Notes under the pieces: model-generated
Database searches by the model: none
Told to the model about the DNA's origin: nothing
What the model saw: only the letters and a program-made list of their open reading frames with translations
Program-made: the position numbers and the translations under genes
Assembly (NCBI GenBank): GCA_018257865.1
Contig: JAEUBA010000003.1
Coordinates: 620,001-684,000, forward strand
DNA from: Stereocaulon alpinum
Taxonomy: Eukaryota > Ascomycota > Lecanoromycetes > Lecanorales > Stereocaulaceae
Direction of reading: 5' to 3'
DNA: 64,000 nt
Part shown: positions 44,174 through 56,032 of the stretch, in pieces
Position numbering within the stretch: the stretch's first letter is position 1
How the letters are laid out: every line of letters starts with the position of its first letter

Positions 44174-45440
44174 TCATTCCCCACCTTCCCCTTCAACAAC
44201 CCGATAAACATACTTCTTCCCCCTATTCTCTCCACCCTTCAACTTCCTCAGCCCCTCCTCCACGCCCTCTAGCCCTCCATCCACAACCTGATATGGATGT
44301 CCCCTCACCTCCCCCCTCTCCACTGCCCCACCGAACCACTTCACAAACTTCCCAGCCCATTCCACATCGCCCCTCACCTCCTCCTTATCCGGCTGACACG
44401 GCATACCCTCCAGATATGCCCCATCATGTACAGTCCCAACATACGTATACACAACCCTCACCCCCTTCGGAATCTCAACCTCATCATACCGATTCGCACC
44501 ACTAACTACACTCACAACACCACCGTCCGGATCAACAAGTCGCGTCAACGGCACCCACGTCGGGTTCGCGCTAATACAATCAACAGCATGCCTCGCCACC
44601 AGCCCACCCAACGCATCCCTAACATCCCCCTTCATCTTCTCCACACCACCCCTATAATCGACCAAGCGATCCCCCTTCGAAACATCAAGCAGCGTCTCCA
44701 CATACGCCTTGCTCCCGCCCGCAATAGCAATAATAGGGTGCGCGTTCGACATCTTCGCCAACTTAATCGCAAAACACCCAAGCGCAGACGAAGCCCCATA
44801 AACAATCAGCGGCATCGGCGTAAGCGGTAAATCCAGCGACGAAGACCCAAGAACCGGATCCCAAGGAGGCAGCAATCCCTGTCTTCGGAAAAGCGTCATC
44901 GCTGCTGTAAGGACGATAAGTGGCATCGTCGCTGCTTCTGTACACAATACAACACACACACAATCAGCAACATCTCACCGCCTCCCATCTCCCAGACCCC
45001 CAACAAAGAAGTCTCACCTTCAAACCCAACCCCCTTTCCCAACAAAAATGTCGTATGCCCAGGCGCAACCCCAAACTCAGCGTACGCCCCCCCAACCCCC
45101 CGCATACGATGCATACCCACTACCCGATCCCCCTTTTCAAACCCCGTCACGCCTTCGCCGACAGAGTATATAGTGCCAGCCATGTCGTCGCCACTGTTCA
45201 GGGAGATTTTGGCGAGTTGGGGGTGGAGCCAATCTGTGCGTGGAATGAGCTTAGTATGGAACGTGGGAGGGAGGAGGAAGGGGGAGGGAGGAGGAAGGGG
45301 GAAGGGGAGGAAGTACCTTTGACATTACTACCCGCAACGAAGATTTTGATGACTACCTCGCCCGGAGCGGGGATCGGAATGGCGACATCGTGGATTGTGG
45401 TGTGAAGATTGGGGAAAGGGTGGACTATGACTTCTTTCAT
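44174..45440 (-). CDS. MDR-superfamily zinc-independent alcohol dehydrogenase / quinone oxidoreductase
   Basis: Exons 45440-45317, 45233-45018 and 44937-44174 (introns 83 and 80 nt) give 367 residues. The GroES-like half has VAIPIPAPGEVVIKI and a DMAGTIYSVGEGVTGFEKGDRVVG segment. The nucleotide-binding half shows VYGASSALGCFAIKLAK, a Rossmann loop of the NADPH-using type, and AVDCISANPTW. The catalytic and structural zinc Cys sets of classical alcohol dehydrogenase are absent, placing it with enoyl reductase/quinone oxidoreductase-like members such as those in toxin and polyketide clusters. No polyketide synthase is nearby, so a stand-alone detoxification role is more likely. Intron 1 contains a purine-rich GGAGGAAGGG-type tandem repeat. 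Confidence 0.88.
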
Positions 45441-45900
45441 GATGGACTGAAGAGTAGAGATGTAGCTTGTATTTGATTTAAGGGAAAGGGATGTAGAAAA
45501 GAAGAGAAAAAGTTACATTGCACGGAACGAGAAGAATGGGGGAGACGGAGGCGCTCTTTTGTACTGGTGAGTGAGGTGGCGATTACCTCAGTGGTTATTT
45601 TCAAGGTTAATGAACCCTTGCAGGGCCTTTTGCAGAGAGAAAGATAAGATGATGACTATCTAAAGCACGGTCAGCGAGAGGCTTATGCTAGTACGTCTGC
45701 TTACGCTGACAGATCAAGGCCTAGCCTAGAATGGACGGTATCGTGACTTAGCTCGGGTCTAAGCATAAAACTGTCCATAAAGCTTTCTCTAACAGCTGAT
45801 CTAATAACTCTGTCTTTGTAATAATATCCCTTCTTTGATCTGTGAACCAGAAAAGTCCGCATATCACCTGTTCAATGAAATGGTACGATTGCAGACCTAA
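45441..45900. other. intergenic, no gene supported
   Basis: Promoter side of the MDR gene and 3' end of the WD40 gene. Nothing further recognised. Confidence 0.4.
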
Positions 45901-48900
45901 TTAACGTACACAGAACGACTTGGTGCTTATTCCGAGCGCCTCGAGGTTCACTCGCCAAACCTCAACACCAACACCTACCACAAACAGCCATAATCGTTCC
46001 TCACTGTCCTTGAAGTGTCCTAGCGAAGACGGATCTGCTACATTCGTGTACTTCTTGCAGGTAATCGCGTTCTCGGCTGCTCCTATGTGGGCGCCTTTGT
46101 CGAGTTTAACGATCCAGACTTTCAAACATTGATCTGTGGAGACGCTGGCGAGAAGGAGAATGTCACCTCCGCCCATGTCGGCGGTTCCGAGGCAGTCTAC
46201 ACTAGTGACAGCCGCTGCGTGGGCAGGGCGAGGGAGAACGAACACTGATGTGGGATGTGGAGCTCCAGGTTCGCAAAACTTAAGGTGCGTAAGGCGGATG
46301 TCTCCATCATCGCCGCCAGTCACCACAACGCTCTCGAAAATGGAGAGAGACAATACTTTGAGACTTTTGACGCTACCCTCATGTCCTTCATGTAGCATTC
46401 TCCACAATTGGCTTGCTGAATGTACTGGGATTGCGCTCTTAGGGACCATCCCGGTGTCGAGCCGCCAAAGGACCAAGGAACCGTCTGTGCTTGCCGTACA
46501 TAGGTGAAGGTCACCGTGAAACTCGGGACGAAGGTCTCCTATCTGAGTCAAACAGCGTGTAGTGTAGGATCCGGTGAACACCAGATTGAACTTGTCTTCT
46601 AACCAGGGAGAGTACTCATATACTCGCATAGAGGAGTCTGAGTATACCATAGTCAAGAGAAATGCGTAATTTTCCGAATCCGAAGTCGTACCCGAAGCAG
46701 CTGATTGCTTGCGTATATCGAAATCCAAAATTCGAAGATCAGGTTGTTCGGTCACTGTCGGACAACGCGCTTCACAAACCACACCAAGACTAATAGAACA
46801 GAGTTGAGTAACACGCCAGACAAAAAATTCCTCGCAACCAGCAGCGCTAAACAGCCGTCGTCCATCCGCGGACCAGCGGAGCTGCTGGATTCCCGTCGTG
46901 TGGTGTGTCAAAACACTCACACAATGCAGCATCGGATTTCCATCAGCCGGCATGTGCTCAAATATGCGAATTGCAGTATCCTCCGCCCCGGTGGCCAGAT
47001 ATCTCATGTCGACCCCAATTTGAGAAGGAGGTGACAGAGCCAGTGCTTTGGCTTCACGGCCATGGCTTCCGCTCTGGATCACACAATGCGAAGCTCCGTT
47101 CTGGAAGTAGGTGCAACACAATGAAGCTTTGGTGAAGACGAAGCTGCCGCCACCTCTCCCATCCTCATGAACCACGTAATCCCATCTCCGGTGGGCATTC
47201 CCACACTCTATGCTCAGTACTTCAGCCTTCATAAAATCATCCCATACAACGAAGTCGGTGCTACGAAAGCCCCAAACATATACATGTTGTGTAAGGGGAT
47301 TCAAGTATCCGCCTTCAATGTAAGGCCCGAAAGGGGGTTTGCAATCATTTATTGTTTGCACTTCAGACATACCGAAATCCTCGTGGTCTTCCTTCTGACC
47401 TATAGTCAGACTATGTACCTTATACGTCCCATCTCTACCTGTGGTTGCAAAAATCAGCTGGCCGATTGCGCATGCTTGGTATCCGCTCGCGACGACTATG
47501 ATCGAGGTGATGGCGTCGTTATGCAGCCGGAAAATTGTGCCTCCCCGTCGACGCTTCATGGATTCTGAGAGGTCACAGACGGTCAATTCCCCGCGGCGAG
47601 AGCCTAGGATGAGAAGTCGACTTGAATACTTCACGAAACGTGAGCTTGTGACGACAAAGGTGTCCTGGAATTCCAGCCGGATTTCTTGGATACTGTATGA
47701 CCAGCCATTTGAATATCGTAGCAACATTACATCGACACTCGAGGATCCTAGGCATCTAGTGACTAAGCCAACTTCTAGTGATGCATTTTCACCGAGATTC
47801 AGGTGCTGCCATTCATTGTCCTGATGGCCATGGGTGGTACGAAAAGGTGGTGTGTCAGCCGGGGGTGATGCAGACCAGCTCGATCCCACGGCCTGTGCTC
47901 TTAGATATGCCAATTTGCGTGGATATTTATGGACAGCCAAAATTCGTCTAATGGAGTGTTGATAGAGATACACTGTGCCTTCCAGGCCAGTGAGCAAGGC
48001 AACTTTCATTGCCCGGACACTTGTTGCAATGCACGCGGACCTTAAGTTTGGGAAGCAGCCAATGTTTTCCCAAGCGATTTTTCCTTTGATCGGATGAGTG
48101 ACCTCTCCACCGGCGTTCAAGGTGCCGATCAGGATGAAACCATGTTCCGTAGAGGCCAGAAACTCAGTCTCACTGAGCCAAGTATATGTTTTGAAAGCGT
48201 CACCATTGTGAATCTTCCCGTGTTCCTCACGTGCATCGGGCAGTCTTGCGGGACTGAACACCTCCACCCCGGCCTCTTTATGTTCTAACTCTTCAAATTT
48301 TCGACTGTCGCGTTTGTACTTGGATAATAATGTGTGATTTTTGCTTGGTCCGTGCACTGTGAATTCCGCAGTCCACTGGTCTATCACCATGATGGACTCC
48401 ACTTGGAAGTTGTAATCTACCTGGTAATCGTCCTTGTCGCAGAGATGGTCCCCGCTTGCATTCATAATAAAAGGCAGAGCTCTCCGAAGATGCTCCGTGT
48501 ATTGGCTGTCCAAGTCGCGAAAGCTGAGAGTGTGAAAAAACTTTTCCACAGCTTTGCTACCGTCTGTCCTGACAAACCATACAGTAATACTTTCGCGACT
48601 GGTAGAGCTTTTGTCGTAACGCCAAACGTATTGGCGATTGGCATTGAGCGTGAGGCCCTGGGAATTAGTGAATTCACCCATTTCCATGTATAGATACTCG
48701 GCATCATAAGACTCATTCGAAGGCTTCCTAGGCTTGAAGGTTGCGCTCCCCTTGAAGGTTCCCAAAGGACTGAAATTCACGGCGTCTGAAATTGTTCGAG
48801 AAAGCTTCCAGTCACCTTCCAGGGCGACAAAGAGGTGTTCCAACGAGGCCGCAGATTCATTTTTGAACTTGTAGGCATTGGAGTCATGTGGGAGCTGCAA

Positions 48901-50184
48901 AGCAGCTGGAAGTCTACCAGCTTCTTCGATTGTGTGCTGACATGATGAGGCTTGAGATTGTAGGTCCAAGTCATCTAAGCTCGGACGATAGCTAGTAATG
49001 CGTCCATCAGACCCACCAGTTGAAATTATGAGGCTTCTCTTCGACTCCTCGTGAACTGTCGCAGCCCATACACTTTTCCCAGAGTGAAATGTGTATGTTC
49101 TTTGATGTCGTAGTTCGTATCGTAGACAATTTGCCTCTAGCGATGACGGTTTACCAACGGACTTTGGGCACAATATCCAAGTCTTTGTACTGGCATCCTC
49201 TCCATATGAGAGTAATCCCCAAGAGTCGCTCTTATAACGCAGAAACCGCAAACCCCAAATCCGGGACGCATGGGCCATGATTGTGGCAAGGCACTTCATC
49301 GAATCAGCGGTAGATGTGGTGATGCCAAACCCAGATTCTGAGCTGAGGAGAAGTTTCCTTGGCGTTAGCTCAGTAGTAATATTAGAGACGTCCCATATCC
49401 TAATAGTCCTATCATCGCTACAGCTGGCTAAAACACGTTGAACAGGGCCATTGCCGGTCTCTTCGGAAATTCGAAGGCCATAGATAGATCCCTGATGGCC
49501 ACGAAAGACGTGATGCGTGCAAGAATGAGCACGGCTAGAGTTGTTGGGGTGGAAAGACCAGAAGATAATTTCTCCAAAGAAAGTGCCTGCCGCAATGAGA
49601 ATGCGGCCCGCGGCCGTAGTCTTGATATGTGCAGAGTAAAGCATCGATCTTGAACCCGCTGCGACACGATTTACTATCGCAGGCTCTGCTTCACCACTTA
49701 CCTTTCTAGGCAGACTTACTGAAATGACTTGGTTGTGCGCGTTGACAAGGAAGGCATCAGGACAAGTCGATTCGTCCATTGACTCCTCAAGCGTGTGGTG
49801 ATAGACGTAGAAGCAACCATCCAGAATTCTATCAGATTGGAACTGCTCCAAGAAGGCCTTATCGACATGCATTTTGTGATTAGGGCCATGGATGATTCCA
49901 ACCTCGAGTATCGAGATTGATTGGCCACCCCATAGCAGCAGCTTGGCCGTAGAGCGAGGCCCTTCGGTCGAGCAAGAAACACCATAGCATACGATGCCAT
50001 GGATGATGTCCGAGTCGAAGATGCGGTGGGAACCAATCAGCTCGTTTTTGCCATGATCGAACACTCTCAAAAACTGTCCTTCGCCCGCGAGAAGGTAAAG
50101 ATGATCCAAGGCCAAGAAGGCCAAGGCAGTGATTGGGTTGATGACAACACGGAGCTGTCCACACAATGAATAAGCCGTGCTCAT
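45901..50184 (-). CDS. RTT10: WDR6/Trm734 (Rtt10)-like WD40 protein with internal DUF6314-like domain
   Basis: One uninterrupted frame of 1427 residues from ATG 50184. The N-terminus PITALAFLALDHLYLLAGEGQFLRVFD is the typical WDR6 opening. WD repeats follow, for example HVFRGHQGSIYGLRISEET and LASCSDDRTIRIWDV, and again in the C-terminal half (VVTGGDDGDIRL, LLASVSTDQCLKVWIV). Trm734/WDR6 partners the methyltransferase Trm7/FTSJ1 for 2'-O-methylation of the tRNA wobble base and is also linked to endosomal recycling. Residues ~450-627 are not WD40. FVALEGDWKLSRTI, GTFKGSATF, DAEYLYMEMGEF, QYVWRYD and ITVWFVRTDG match the lipocalin-like DUF6314 pattern, normally a small separate protein. The insertion explains the extra length. 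Confidence 0.85.
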   Translation of the reverse strand: MSTAYSLCGQLRVVINPITALAFLALDHLYLLAGEGQFLRVFDHGKNELIGSHRIFDSDIIHGIVCYGVSCSTEGPRSTAKLLLWGGQSISILEVGIIHGPNHKMHVDKAFLEQFQSDRILDGCFYVYHHTLEESMDESTCPDAFLVNAHNQVISVSLPRKVSGEAEPAIVNRVAAGSRSMLYSAHIKTTAAGRILIAAGTFFGEIIFWSFHPNNSSRAHSCTHHVFRGHQGSIYGLRISEETGNGPVQRVLASCSDDRTIRIWDVSNITTELTPRKLLLSSESGFGITTSTADSMKCLATIMAHASRIWGLRFLRYKSDSWGLLSYGEDASTKTWILCPKSVGKPSSLEANCLRYELRHQRTYTFHSGKSVWAATVHEESKRSLIISTGGSDGRITSYRPSLDDLDLQSQASSCQHTIEEAGRLPAALQLPHDSNAYKFKNESAASLEHLFVALEGDWKLSRTISDAVNFSPLGTFKGSATFKPRKPSNESYDAEYLYMEMGEFTNSQGLTLNANRQYVWRYDKSSTSRESITVWFVRTDGSKAVEKFFHTLSFRDLDSQYTEHLRRALPFIMNASGDHLCDKDDYQVDYNFQVESIMVIDQWTAEFTVHGPSKNHTLLSKYKRDSRKFEELEHKEAGVEVFSPARLPDAREEHGKIHNGDAFKTYTWLSETEFLASTEHGFILIGTLNAGGEVTHPIKGKIAWENIGCFPNLRSACIATSVRAMKVALLTGLEGTVYLYQHSIRRILAVHKYPRKLAYLRAQAVGSSWSASPPADTPPFRTTHGHQDNEWQHLNLGENASLEVGLVTRCLGSSSVDVMLLRYSNGWSYSIQEIRLEFQDTFVVTSSRFVKYSSRLLILGSRRGELTVCDLSESMKRRRGGTIFRLHNDAITSIIVVASGYQACAIGQLIFATTGRDGTYKVHSLTIGQKEDHEDFGMSEVQTINDCKPPFGPYIEGGYLNPLTQHVYVWGFRSTDFVVWDDFMKAEVLSIECGNAHRRWDYVVHEDGRGGGSFVFTKASLCCTYFQNGASHCVIQSGSHGREAKALALSPPSQIGVDMRYLATGAEDTAIRIFEHMPADGNPMLHCVSVLTHHTTGIQQLRWSADGRRLFSAAGCEEFFVWRVTQLCSISLGVVCEARCPTVTEQPDLRILDFDIRKQSAASGTTSDSENYAFLLTMVYSDSSMRVYEYSPWLEDKFNLVFTGSYTTRCLTQIGDLRPEFHGDLHLCTASTDGSLVLWRLDTGMVPKSAIPVHSASQLWRMLHEGHEGSVKSLKVLSLSIFESVVVTGGDDGDIRLTHLKFCEPGAPHPTSVFVLPRPAHAAAVTSVDCLGTADMGGGDILLLASVSTDQCLKVWIVKLDKGAHIGAAENAITCKKYTNVADPSSLGHFKDSEERLWLFVVGVGVEVWRVNLEALGISTKSFCVR

Positions 50185-50565
50185 CAAGCTGAACGAAGGA
50201 AACTGACCTCAAGGGGGTCAGCCATCCTGTGGCTTGATTCGCATGGTCCTTGTCAGTCAACCCCTCCGTCTGCCAGCAAATACCACAGTGGACCAAGCTC
50301 TATTTAAAGTAATCAAGGACGACACGCAGTCACCAGTCCGATCAATTCAACAACCATAGCATCGCTGAGACTTCTCATTCTACAAGCAAGAGGGAAGAGC
50401 AGAGAGCAAAAGCCGAATTTCCACGGGTAGTCATCCGAGTAAGAACACCGCTCCTTCCCCCACCCGAATTTGGCAAGCACGAACAATCGTCTTTCGACCT
50501 CAATGCCACCAAAAAGGTAGGAGCAATGAAGATGATAAGCTCAATACGCACAGAGGCAAAAGGAT
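50185..50565. other. intergenic, no gene supported
   Basis: Promoter of the WDR6-like gene. A TATTTAAA-like word lies near 50301. No other feature. Confidence 0.35.
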
Positions 50566-50652
50566 GACCGTTGCATGGCTCGAACATGCGACCTTCTCCG
50601 GGCAGCTGGTTATGCTGTAAAGGAGACATAATAACCACTATACTAAACGGCC
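50566..50652 (-). tRNA. tRNA-Val(TAC) with 15-nt intron
   Basis: Minus-strand acceptor GGCCGTT pairs with AACGGTC (one G-U pair). The D-arm region is TAGTATAGTGGTTATTAT, the anticodon stem TCTCC/GGAGA and the T-arm GCATG-TTCGAGC-CATGC. The loop reads TT-TAC-A, with the anticodon at 50617-50619. A 15-nt intron (50601-50615) sits at the canonical position. Four T residues (minus, ~50558-50561) form a weak pol III terminator. Confidence 0.9.
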
Positions 50653-51051
50653 TTCAGATTTAGTCCTTTGATTGGACAACAAGATTGGTCTATCGTTATT
50701 TCTCATTAGATACCTAGTACAGTGTGAACAACTCTGTGAGCGACCGACAGATTTCGAGCACTACATGGAGGACATTGTCTGACTGTCCTGCCCGTAACAG
50801 ACCAACATAAAGCAATGCGTCTGATATGGTGTGGAGTGGAATCACTTATGGAAGCTTTGCTCAGTACTAATATTTCTATATGCGGAGCAAAACGCCACAG
50901 GCGGGTATCTGATGCCAGGAAAGTACGCGCTAAATAGCAGATTCTATCCATAGCGTAGGATAAGACAACCACCAAGCTCCTCATGATGCAAAGCTCCTTG
51001 TATTACACATCTCCTTTAAAATTCCATGACGTCATGCTCCAGCTTGTCACC
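50653..51051. other. intergenic, no gene supported
   Basis: Upstream flank of tRNA-Val and 3' end of the TPP1-like gene. No feature recognised. Confidence 0.4.
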
Positions 51052-54000
51052 TCACAGCTTCCAACCCAAGATGTCGACTTGCTCCAACTGCCTCTCTATG
51101 TCTCCTCCTCTTCCTCTTCCTATTCCTCCTCCTCCTCCCCCTCCCGCCTTGTGACCGCGATCTGCCGACTCGGAGAAGCTGTTGCCTCTTCCCTCGTGCA
51201 GCGAAGCGTAGGCTCTAGCAAAGGTCTTGAAAGGCGTGTCGTTGTCTCGCCACCAATCATTGGGCGCGCTCGTGTCTCGAAGCACCTCTGCTGTATTAGC
51301 CTGAGGCACTGAGAGAGATTTTGATATGGCCATACTCGATTTGTCACCAGCTCGGGGCTTTCTGCTCTGACCTCTAACCGGTGTCGCCTTCCGTTGCAGG
51401 ACAGCCTCTCTAACAGCCTCAAGATCCGCATCCGTCAACATTGGTAGAGCGCCTCCTCCCAAGATACGCTTTGAGCGTGATAGTACTTGCTTTTCGATCA
51501 GACGTCTGCCCTCTGCAAGATCCACATTCTCTGCGATGTCCTTCATCAAGTGTAGCTGTCTCTGATCAATCTTGTCGATGCAATAGGGCTCTAAAATATC
51601 ATGCGCCCGGACCCCCCAAGCTGATTCGATGCTTGCCTCATAGGATTCTGGTCGATCATAATTCTCTTCGATGCTCTTGGGTGTGGGCTTGTACACCATG
51701 CTGCGGAAGCCTCCACGGGTGTCGATGAAGTCTTTAAGACGAGAATGTTGCTTTGGACTTGGGTAGCTTTGAGTGACACCATTTTTGGGTGGCGAAACAT
51801 GATCACTCCATGGAAGAGAACGCCGGCTAGCTGGCTTCTTGCTGGTTGGCGAGCCTTTGAGGGTTGTCTCTATCAAGTTTGCGTGCCGAGTTCGTCGCTC
51901 TTCTCCTGTAAGGTCAATCACAGGTGCATGTTCGCTGGCATTGACAGGCTTCGCAGATGATCCTGATTGACCGAGCTGGGCACGGACTCCGTCACCAAAC
52001 TTGGCTTTGCCATGTCCTTCACCATCCGATTCTCTCCTAGGAACATGTGGTGCGGTAGGAATGAGAGATAGAACGTCCTGCAAATTTCGCCGAGTTACCA
52101 ATCGACTGTTGTACAGCGGCTCCTCGATCTCAGCACGGTAAAATTCTTCGAAGGAAAGTACATCTTCAACATCCTCAGCACATCTTTCGAGGTATTGGGC
52201 GTACTCAATCTTATGTCTGATGATGAAGTCATCCCACAGCGATTGGTGCTCCATTTGATTCATTTTCTCAAGATCGCTGATCTTCCTGCATATAGCGACA
52301 AAATGATGTATGTCTCCAGGATAACTGGGATACACCGTCTTGAAGTTGTCAAAGATATTGGGAGGTACTGAAAATGATACGCCTTCGACCGCGGTTGCCG
52401 GCTGGGGCGCGATTGGCCGTACATTCTTCCCCGTTTCTGGCACATGCATGCCTACGGACAAGACTCTGCTGGCAAACGAAGAAGGTTCAATTTGGTCGTT
52501 GGATGTAGAAATAGACATTGGCGAGACATGTTCGGATTTCACGGAGGGGGATATTTGCCGAGCCTCAGCTGGAACCAGCTGCAGTGGAATAGAACTCGCC
52601 TGGAGACTGGTGGGATAACGAAGGGCTCTTATGGAACTTGTTTTATCCTGTTCCATCAATGGACGATCCCGAGCGATAGGTTTTTGGTCACTCCTATCGT
52701 CTTTAGGAGACTGCGGGATCAATGAGCCAGGAGAGTCCGCTCTCGCATGGTCATACAGTGGGGGTGTATCTCGCGTCGAATCAACGTGCTTCAAAGATAG
52801 TACTTCTGCCATACCAATGCCAGAGACTTGAGCTGTAGGCTCCCGCTCCTGAGCACCTGCTTTGGCATCTTCGACATTATAGATGACATTGGTAGAGAGG
52901 TCTTGCATCACAGGCTGCGAAGCGTTAGCATCGACATCTATTTGCTGGGGCTCCTCCGTTGTCTGCTTCATCAAATTCATCTCGACATTCATTGTGGAAT
53001 CCTTGTTCGTACCGGATACCTGCATATCAAGGTTGCTTTCAGTGTGCTGGCTGCGGTTTTCTGCAACGTTCAAATTCTCCGACGTACTCATATCTGCATT
53101 CGTCATCTCGACGTCAGCCATGGGTTTCTCTATGGATGTGAAAGTGCCATTAATACGACCCATAAGATGCATCGTAGGGCTCTGTGTGGGTGTACTACTT
53201 TCACTGCTCCTCCGGGACGCTAAGAATTCTTGCCATATTTGTCGAGCTCCTTCTGATGGATCTCGCCGATGCTTAAGCTCCTCAGTAAAGTCAAGTTTGG
53301 CAGGGATTCTTGGCCTTTTCCGTCGGTGTGAAACACTGGGAGGCAAGAAACTCGCATCTGGTTGTTTCCGCTTCCCATCTGTAATTGTACGTGAAGTTTC
53401 AGTAGTCGTATTTCCCATTCCATAAAAGTTTCTCGGCACCTCTAGTCCTGCGTTCTGAGCTTGAAACCCGGTATTGCCTACATTGTCCACGGCAATGCCA
53501 TGCTGGTGTGGTACGTTCTGGCTCTGGTCACCCGTGGGCCGCTCACTCGGACCAACTTGTATTACTTTATGCAAAGTGCTCCTCTTAGCACCCCTGTGAT
53601 CGGCATCTAGATTATGATGATAGGCAGATGTTCTATTTATCTTGTTCAATGTCGAAGGCACGGATAGAGTCACATGATTGGTACTATTTAGCAGACTGCC
53701 AGTGGGCTGATCATGCGCATCCAATGTTGATGGCGAAGTTTGAGGATCGCGCCCCTTTCCATGGACGTTCATGTACGGGGTTCGTCTGACTTGTGTGAAA
53801 GGTAAGTCCGGCTGAGCTCTAGAGCGAAATAATTCTTTCAATGCATTCAGTGGTTTCGGTACTATCACCTCCAAGTCTGAGTCAGGCGAAACAGCTCTGT
53901 TATGAACGGAAGGTGATAGCTTTCTAGGCCCTCCGCTCCCATGCTCAGGAGAAGGCTGGCCTTCGCTGTTGTTGGCATTGCTATCGCTGGTCCGTGACCC

Positions 54001-56032
54001 CACTACTTGCTGTATGGAACGTCGTGGTGTTGAGATTTGGGATGAATTGTGTTTCGAAGTATTACACTGGTTGTCATGTGTCCCCGACCTTTTGTCTTTA
54101 TGATAATGCCGGAGATGATAATTGAGAGCACTTGAATTCGGATAGGATTTGTGACAATCTTCAATGTTACACTTATGGCTTTGAGCCAATACCTTATCAT
54201 TATGGCGGAGCTCGGTATGATACTTCAAAGCTGTAGCATTCGCATATGTCTTCCCGCAGCCGATTGCTCGACAGATGAATACATGGTCCTCACCAGCTGA
54301 ATTGGAAACCATAATGGGGGACGATGCGACTGGATTCCTTGGCGACCTCAACACTGACATAGGACTCTGCGGCGTCGAAAGTACCGGAGTCGATGGTAGG
54401 GGCGTTTTTGATAATGTGTCAGTGCGTTTTGCTCCAGTAAATGGTACTGTTCCACTTTTGTCAGAGTGGTCGGAATTATGTGCACTCCCCAGGCTACTAT
54501 CTGGTGGCAATTGGTTGTGATCAGGCGTTGGCGGCCACTGTCCTGAGGAGATTGGGACGTCAGAATCTGATTCCTGAGTGCCACCTATTGTGGTACAATA
54601 TGTAGAAGGTCTGGGAGGATCGGCCGCTTTAACAGGACCATTCACTCCACGTTTGCGCTTGAGTGAATTGTTTCGTAATGTATGAAGAAGATCAGCATCT
54701 CGATTCATCGATTGCAGAGTGGAGATTGGTATATGTGCTACGGGCTCTCGATGGCCAGGCTGCGCCGGTAGCCAAGCTGAACAATCGTTAGCCGTCGTTG
54801 ACTATCGATCACTTCAAACTTACAACTGTCGCTATCTAATAGAGCTTCTTGGTCCTTTGGGATCTTCACATCTCTGCTGCTGATTCGCTTGCGTGTCAAA
54901 TCTTGGTTTGAGGGCATGCTCTGTGTTGAACAGCTGTCGACAATAGATTCGCTTAAATTCGAAGCCTTCTTGGTGATAGCTGCTTCTACTAAGGGCTGTT
55001 TGGAAACGTTGGTAGAATAATTAGGAGGCGGTGTATAAAGTTCAGTACTCCTGCCATCTGGATCTGTCGTTGCCTCGTCCTTATCCGAGACAGTCGCTGG
55101 CAGGTCAGCCAATTTATTCGAGTCTGGCTTGGGGTTGGGCGCCTTTTTGATATTTCTAAATAGCTTTAAGAGAGTTTCACTGGAGGTCGCTAGACTCGTT
55201 TTCCCATTAGTGATCGGTGGTCTGGAAACACTGGGTGCCCCCATAACAGGAGCAGAGTCTGGTAGCGGCTTCTCAGGACGTGTACTCATACTAATACCGA
55301 GATTATCTAGTTTCGAGATACGAGCAGCTGGTGCATTCAACAGAGGAGCTTGAGTTGCAAACATGGCTTGAGTGCCCGAAGGAGCATCATCGAATGAAGA
55401 GCCATTACTAAGCTGAGACCTAATGGAAGGATTTGGAGACGCATGACCGCTGGGCGACTCTGCCTTTCGTATAATGGTGAGCTTCTCGATATGAGTCTTG
55501 ACTACTACTCGGCTTTCAATGCCATGAGGTGTAGCCAGACCATAATGACCCGACCCATTCGAACCAATACTTTTAAAGTCTTCGACAAATAGTGTGAGTC
55601 TGCTTGGTCTCGGACCTAAGTGTGTCGCGGTGATTTTGAAATCAAGAAGTTGGATCAGGCCTCCAGGGGTACCATCGGTAAGGCTTCTTCTGGTCTTCTG
55701 AGTGTAGCGTTGTGAGGCAGCCGCGCTGAATTTGACATTGATCCTTGTGATGCCGTCTGAGACTGTTGCTTGAAGAGGCTCCTCAAACGTGACGAACTAT
55801 GACTGAATCAGCAGAAGTTGGGGAGTACTGTGAGTAACAACGCAACCTTGATCAATTGAACAATTCTGGGCTTGGGCGATTTGACTCTCAAATTGCTGCC
55901 GTCGTCTTCGATCACAAGGTCGCCAACCTTCCCAGTGGTCAAAGACCTATTGGCATCGTCGTCTCTCCATTGTATAGCTTGACCAAGCTCTTGCTCTATG
56001 GTCTTCCCAATCCACTCATGCAAGAGGTCCAT
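51052..56032 (-). CDS. TPP1/Tpz1-type shelterin OB-fold protein with C2H2 zinc fingers, 1627 aa
   Basis: Exons 56032-55847, 55796-54824 and 54776-51052 (introns 50 and 47 nt) give 1627 residues. The second intron (GTAAGT..GGCTAACG..TTCAG) joins what otherwise looks like two genes 29 bp apart. Residues ~1-190 match the fungal TPP1/Est3-like OB fold: an opening LLHEWIGKTIEQEL helix, RIVQLIKFVTFEEPLQATVSDG, GGLIQLLDFKI and LTLFVEDFKSIG. A long disordered region follows. Two C2H2 fingers lie at ~555-612 (C..C..H..H at ORF residues around GCGKTYANATALKYH and CHKSYPNSSALNYH). A helical block (NFKTVYPSYPGDIHHFVAI) and a further conserved-looking C-terminal block before a Gly/Arg tail complete it. 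TPP1 proteins bridge telomere ssDNA protein Pot1 and telomerase. The size and fingers are unusual. Confidence 0.75.

Noticed and set aside
44297..44830. 177-codon plus-strand frame rich in His, Pro and Arg
   Set aside because: It is the antisense of the MDR oxidoreductase exon 3, a product of codon bias in a real gene on the other strand.
54708..54740. Two tandem genes 29 bp apart on the minus strand
   Set aside because: A perfect 47-nt intron (54777-54823) puts the upstream exon into the frame of the downstream one, so it is one gene.
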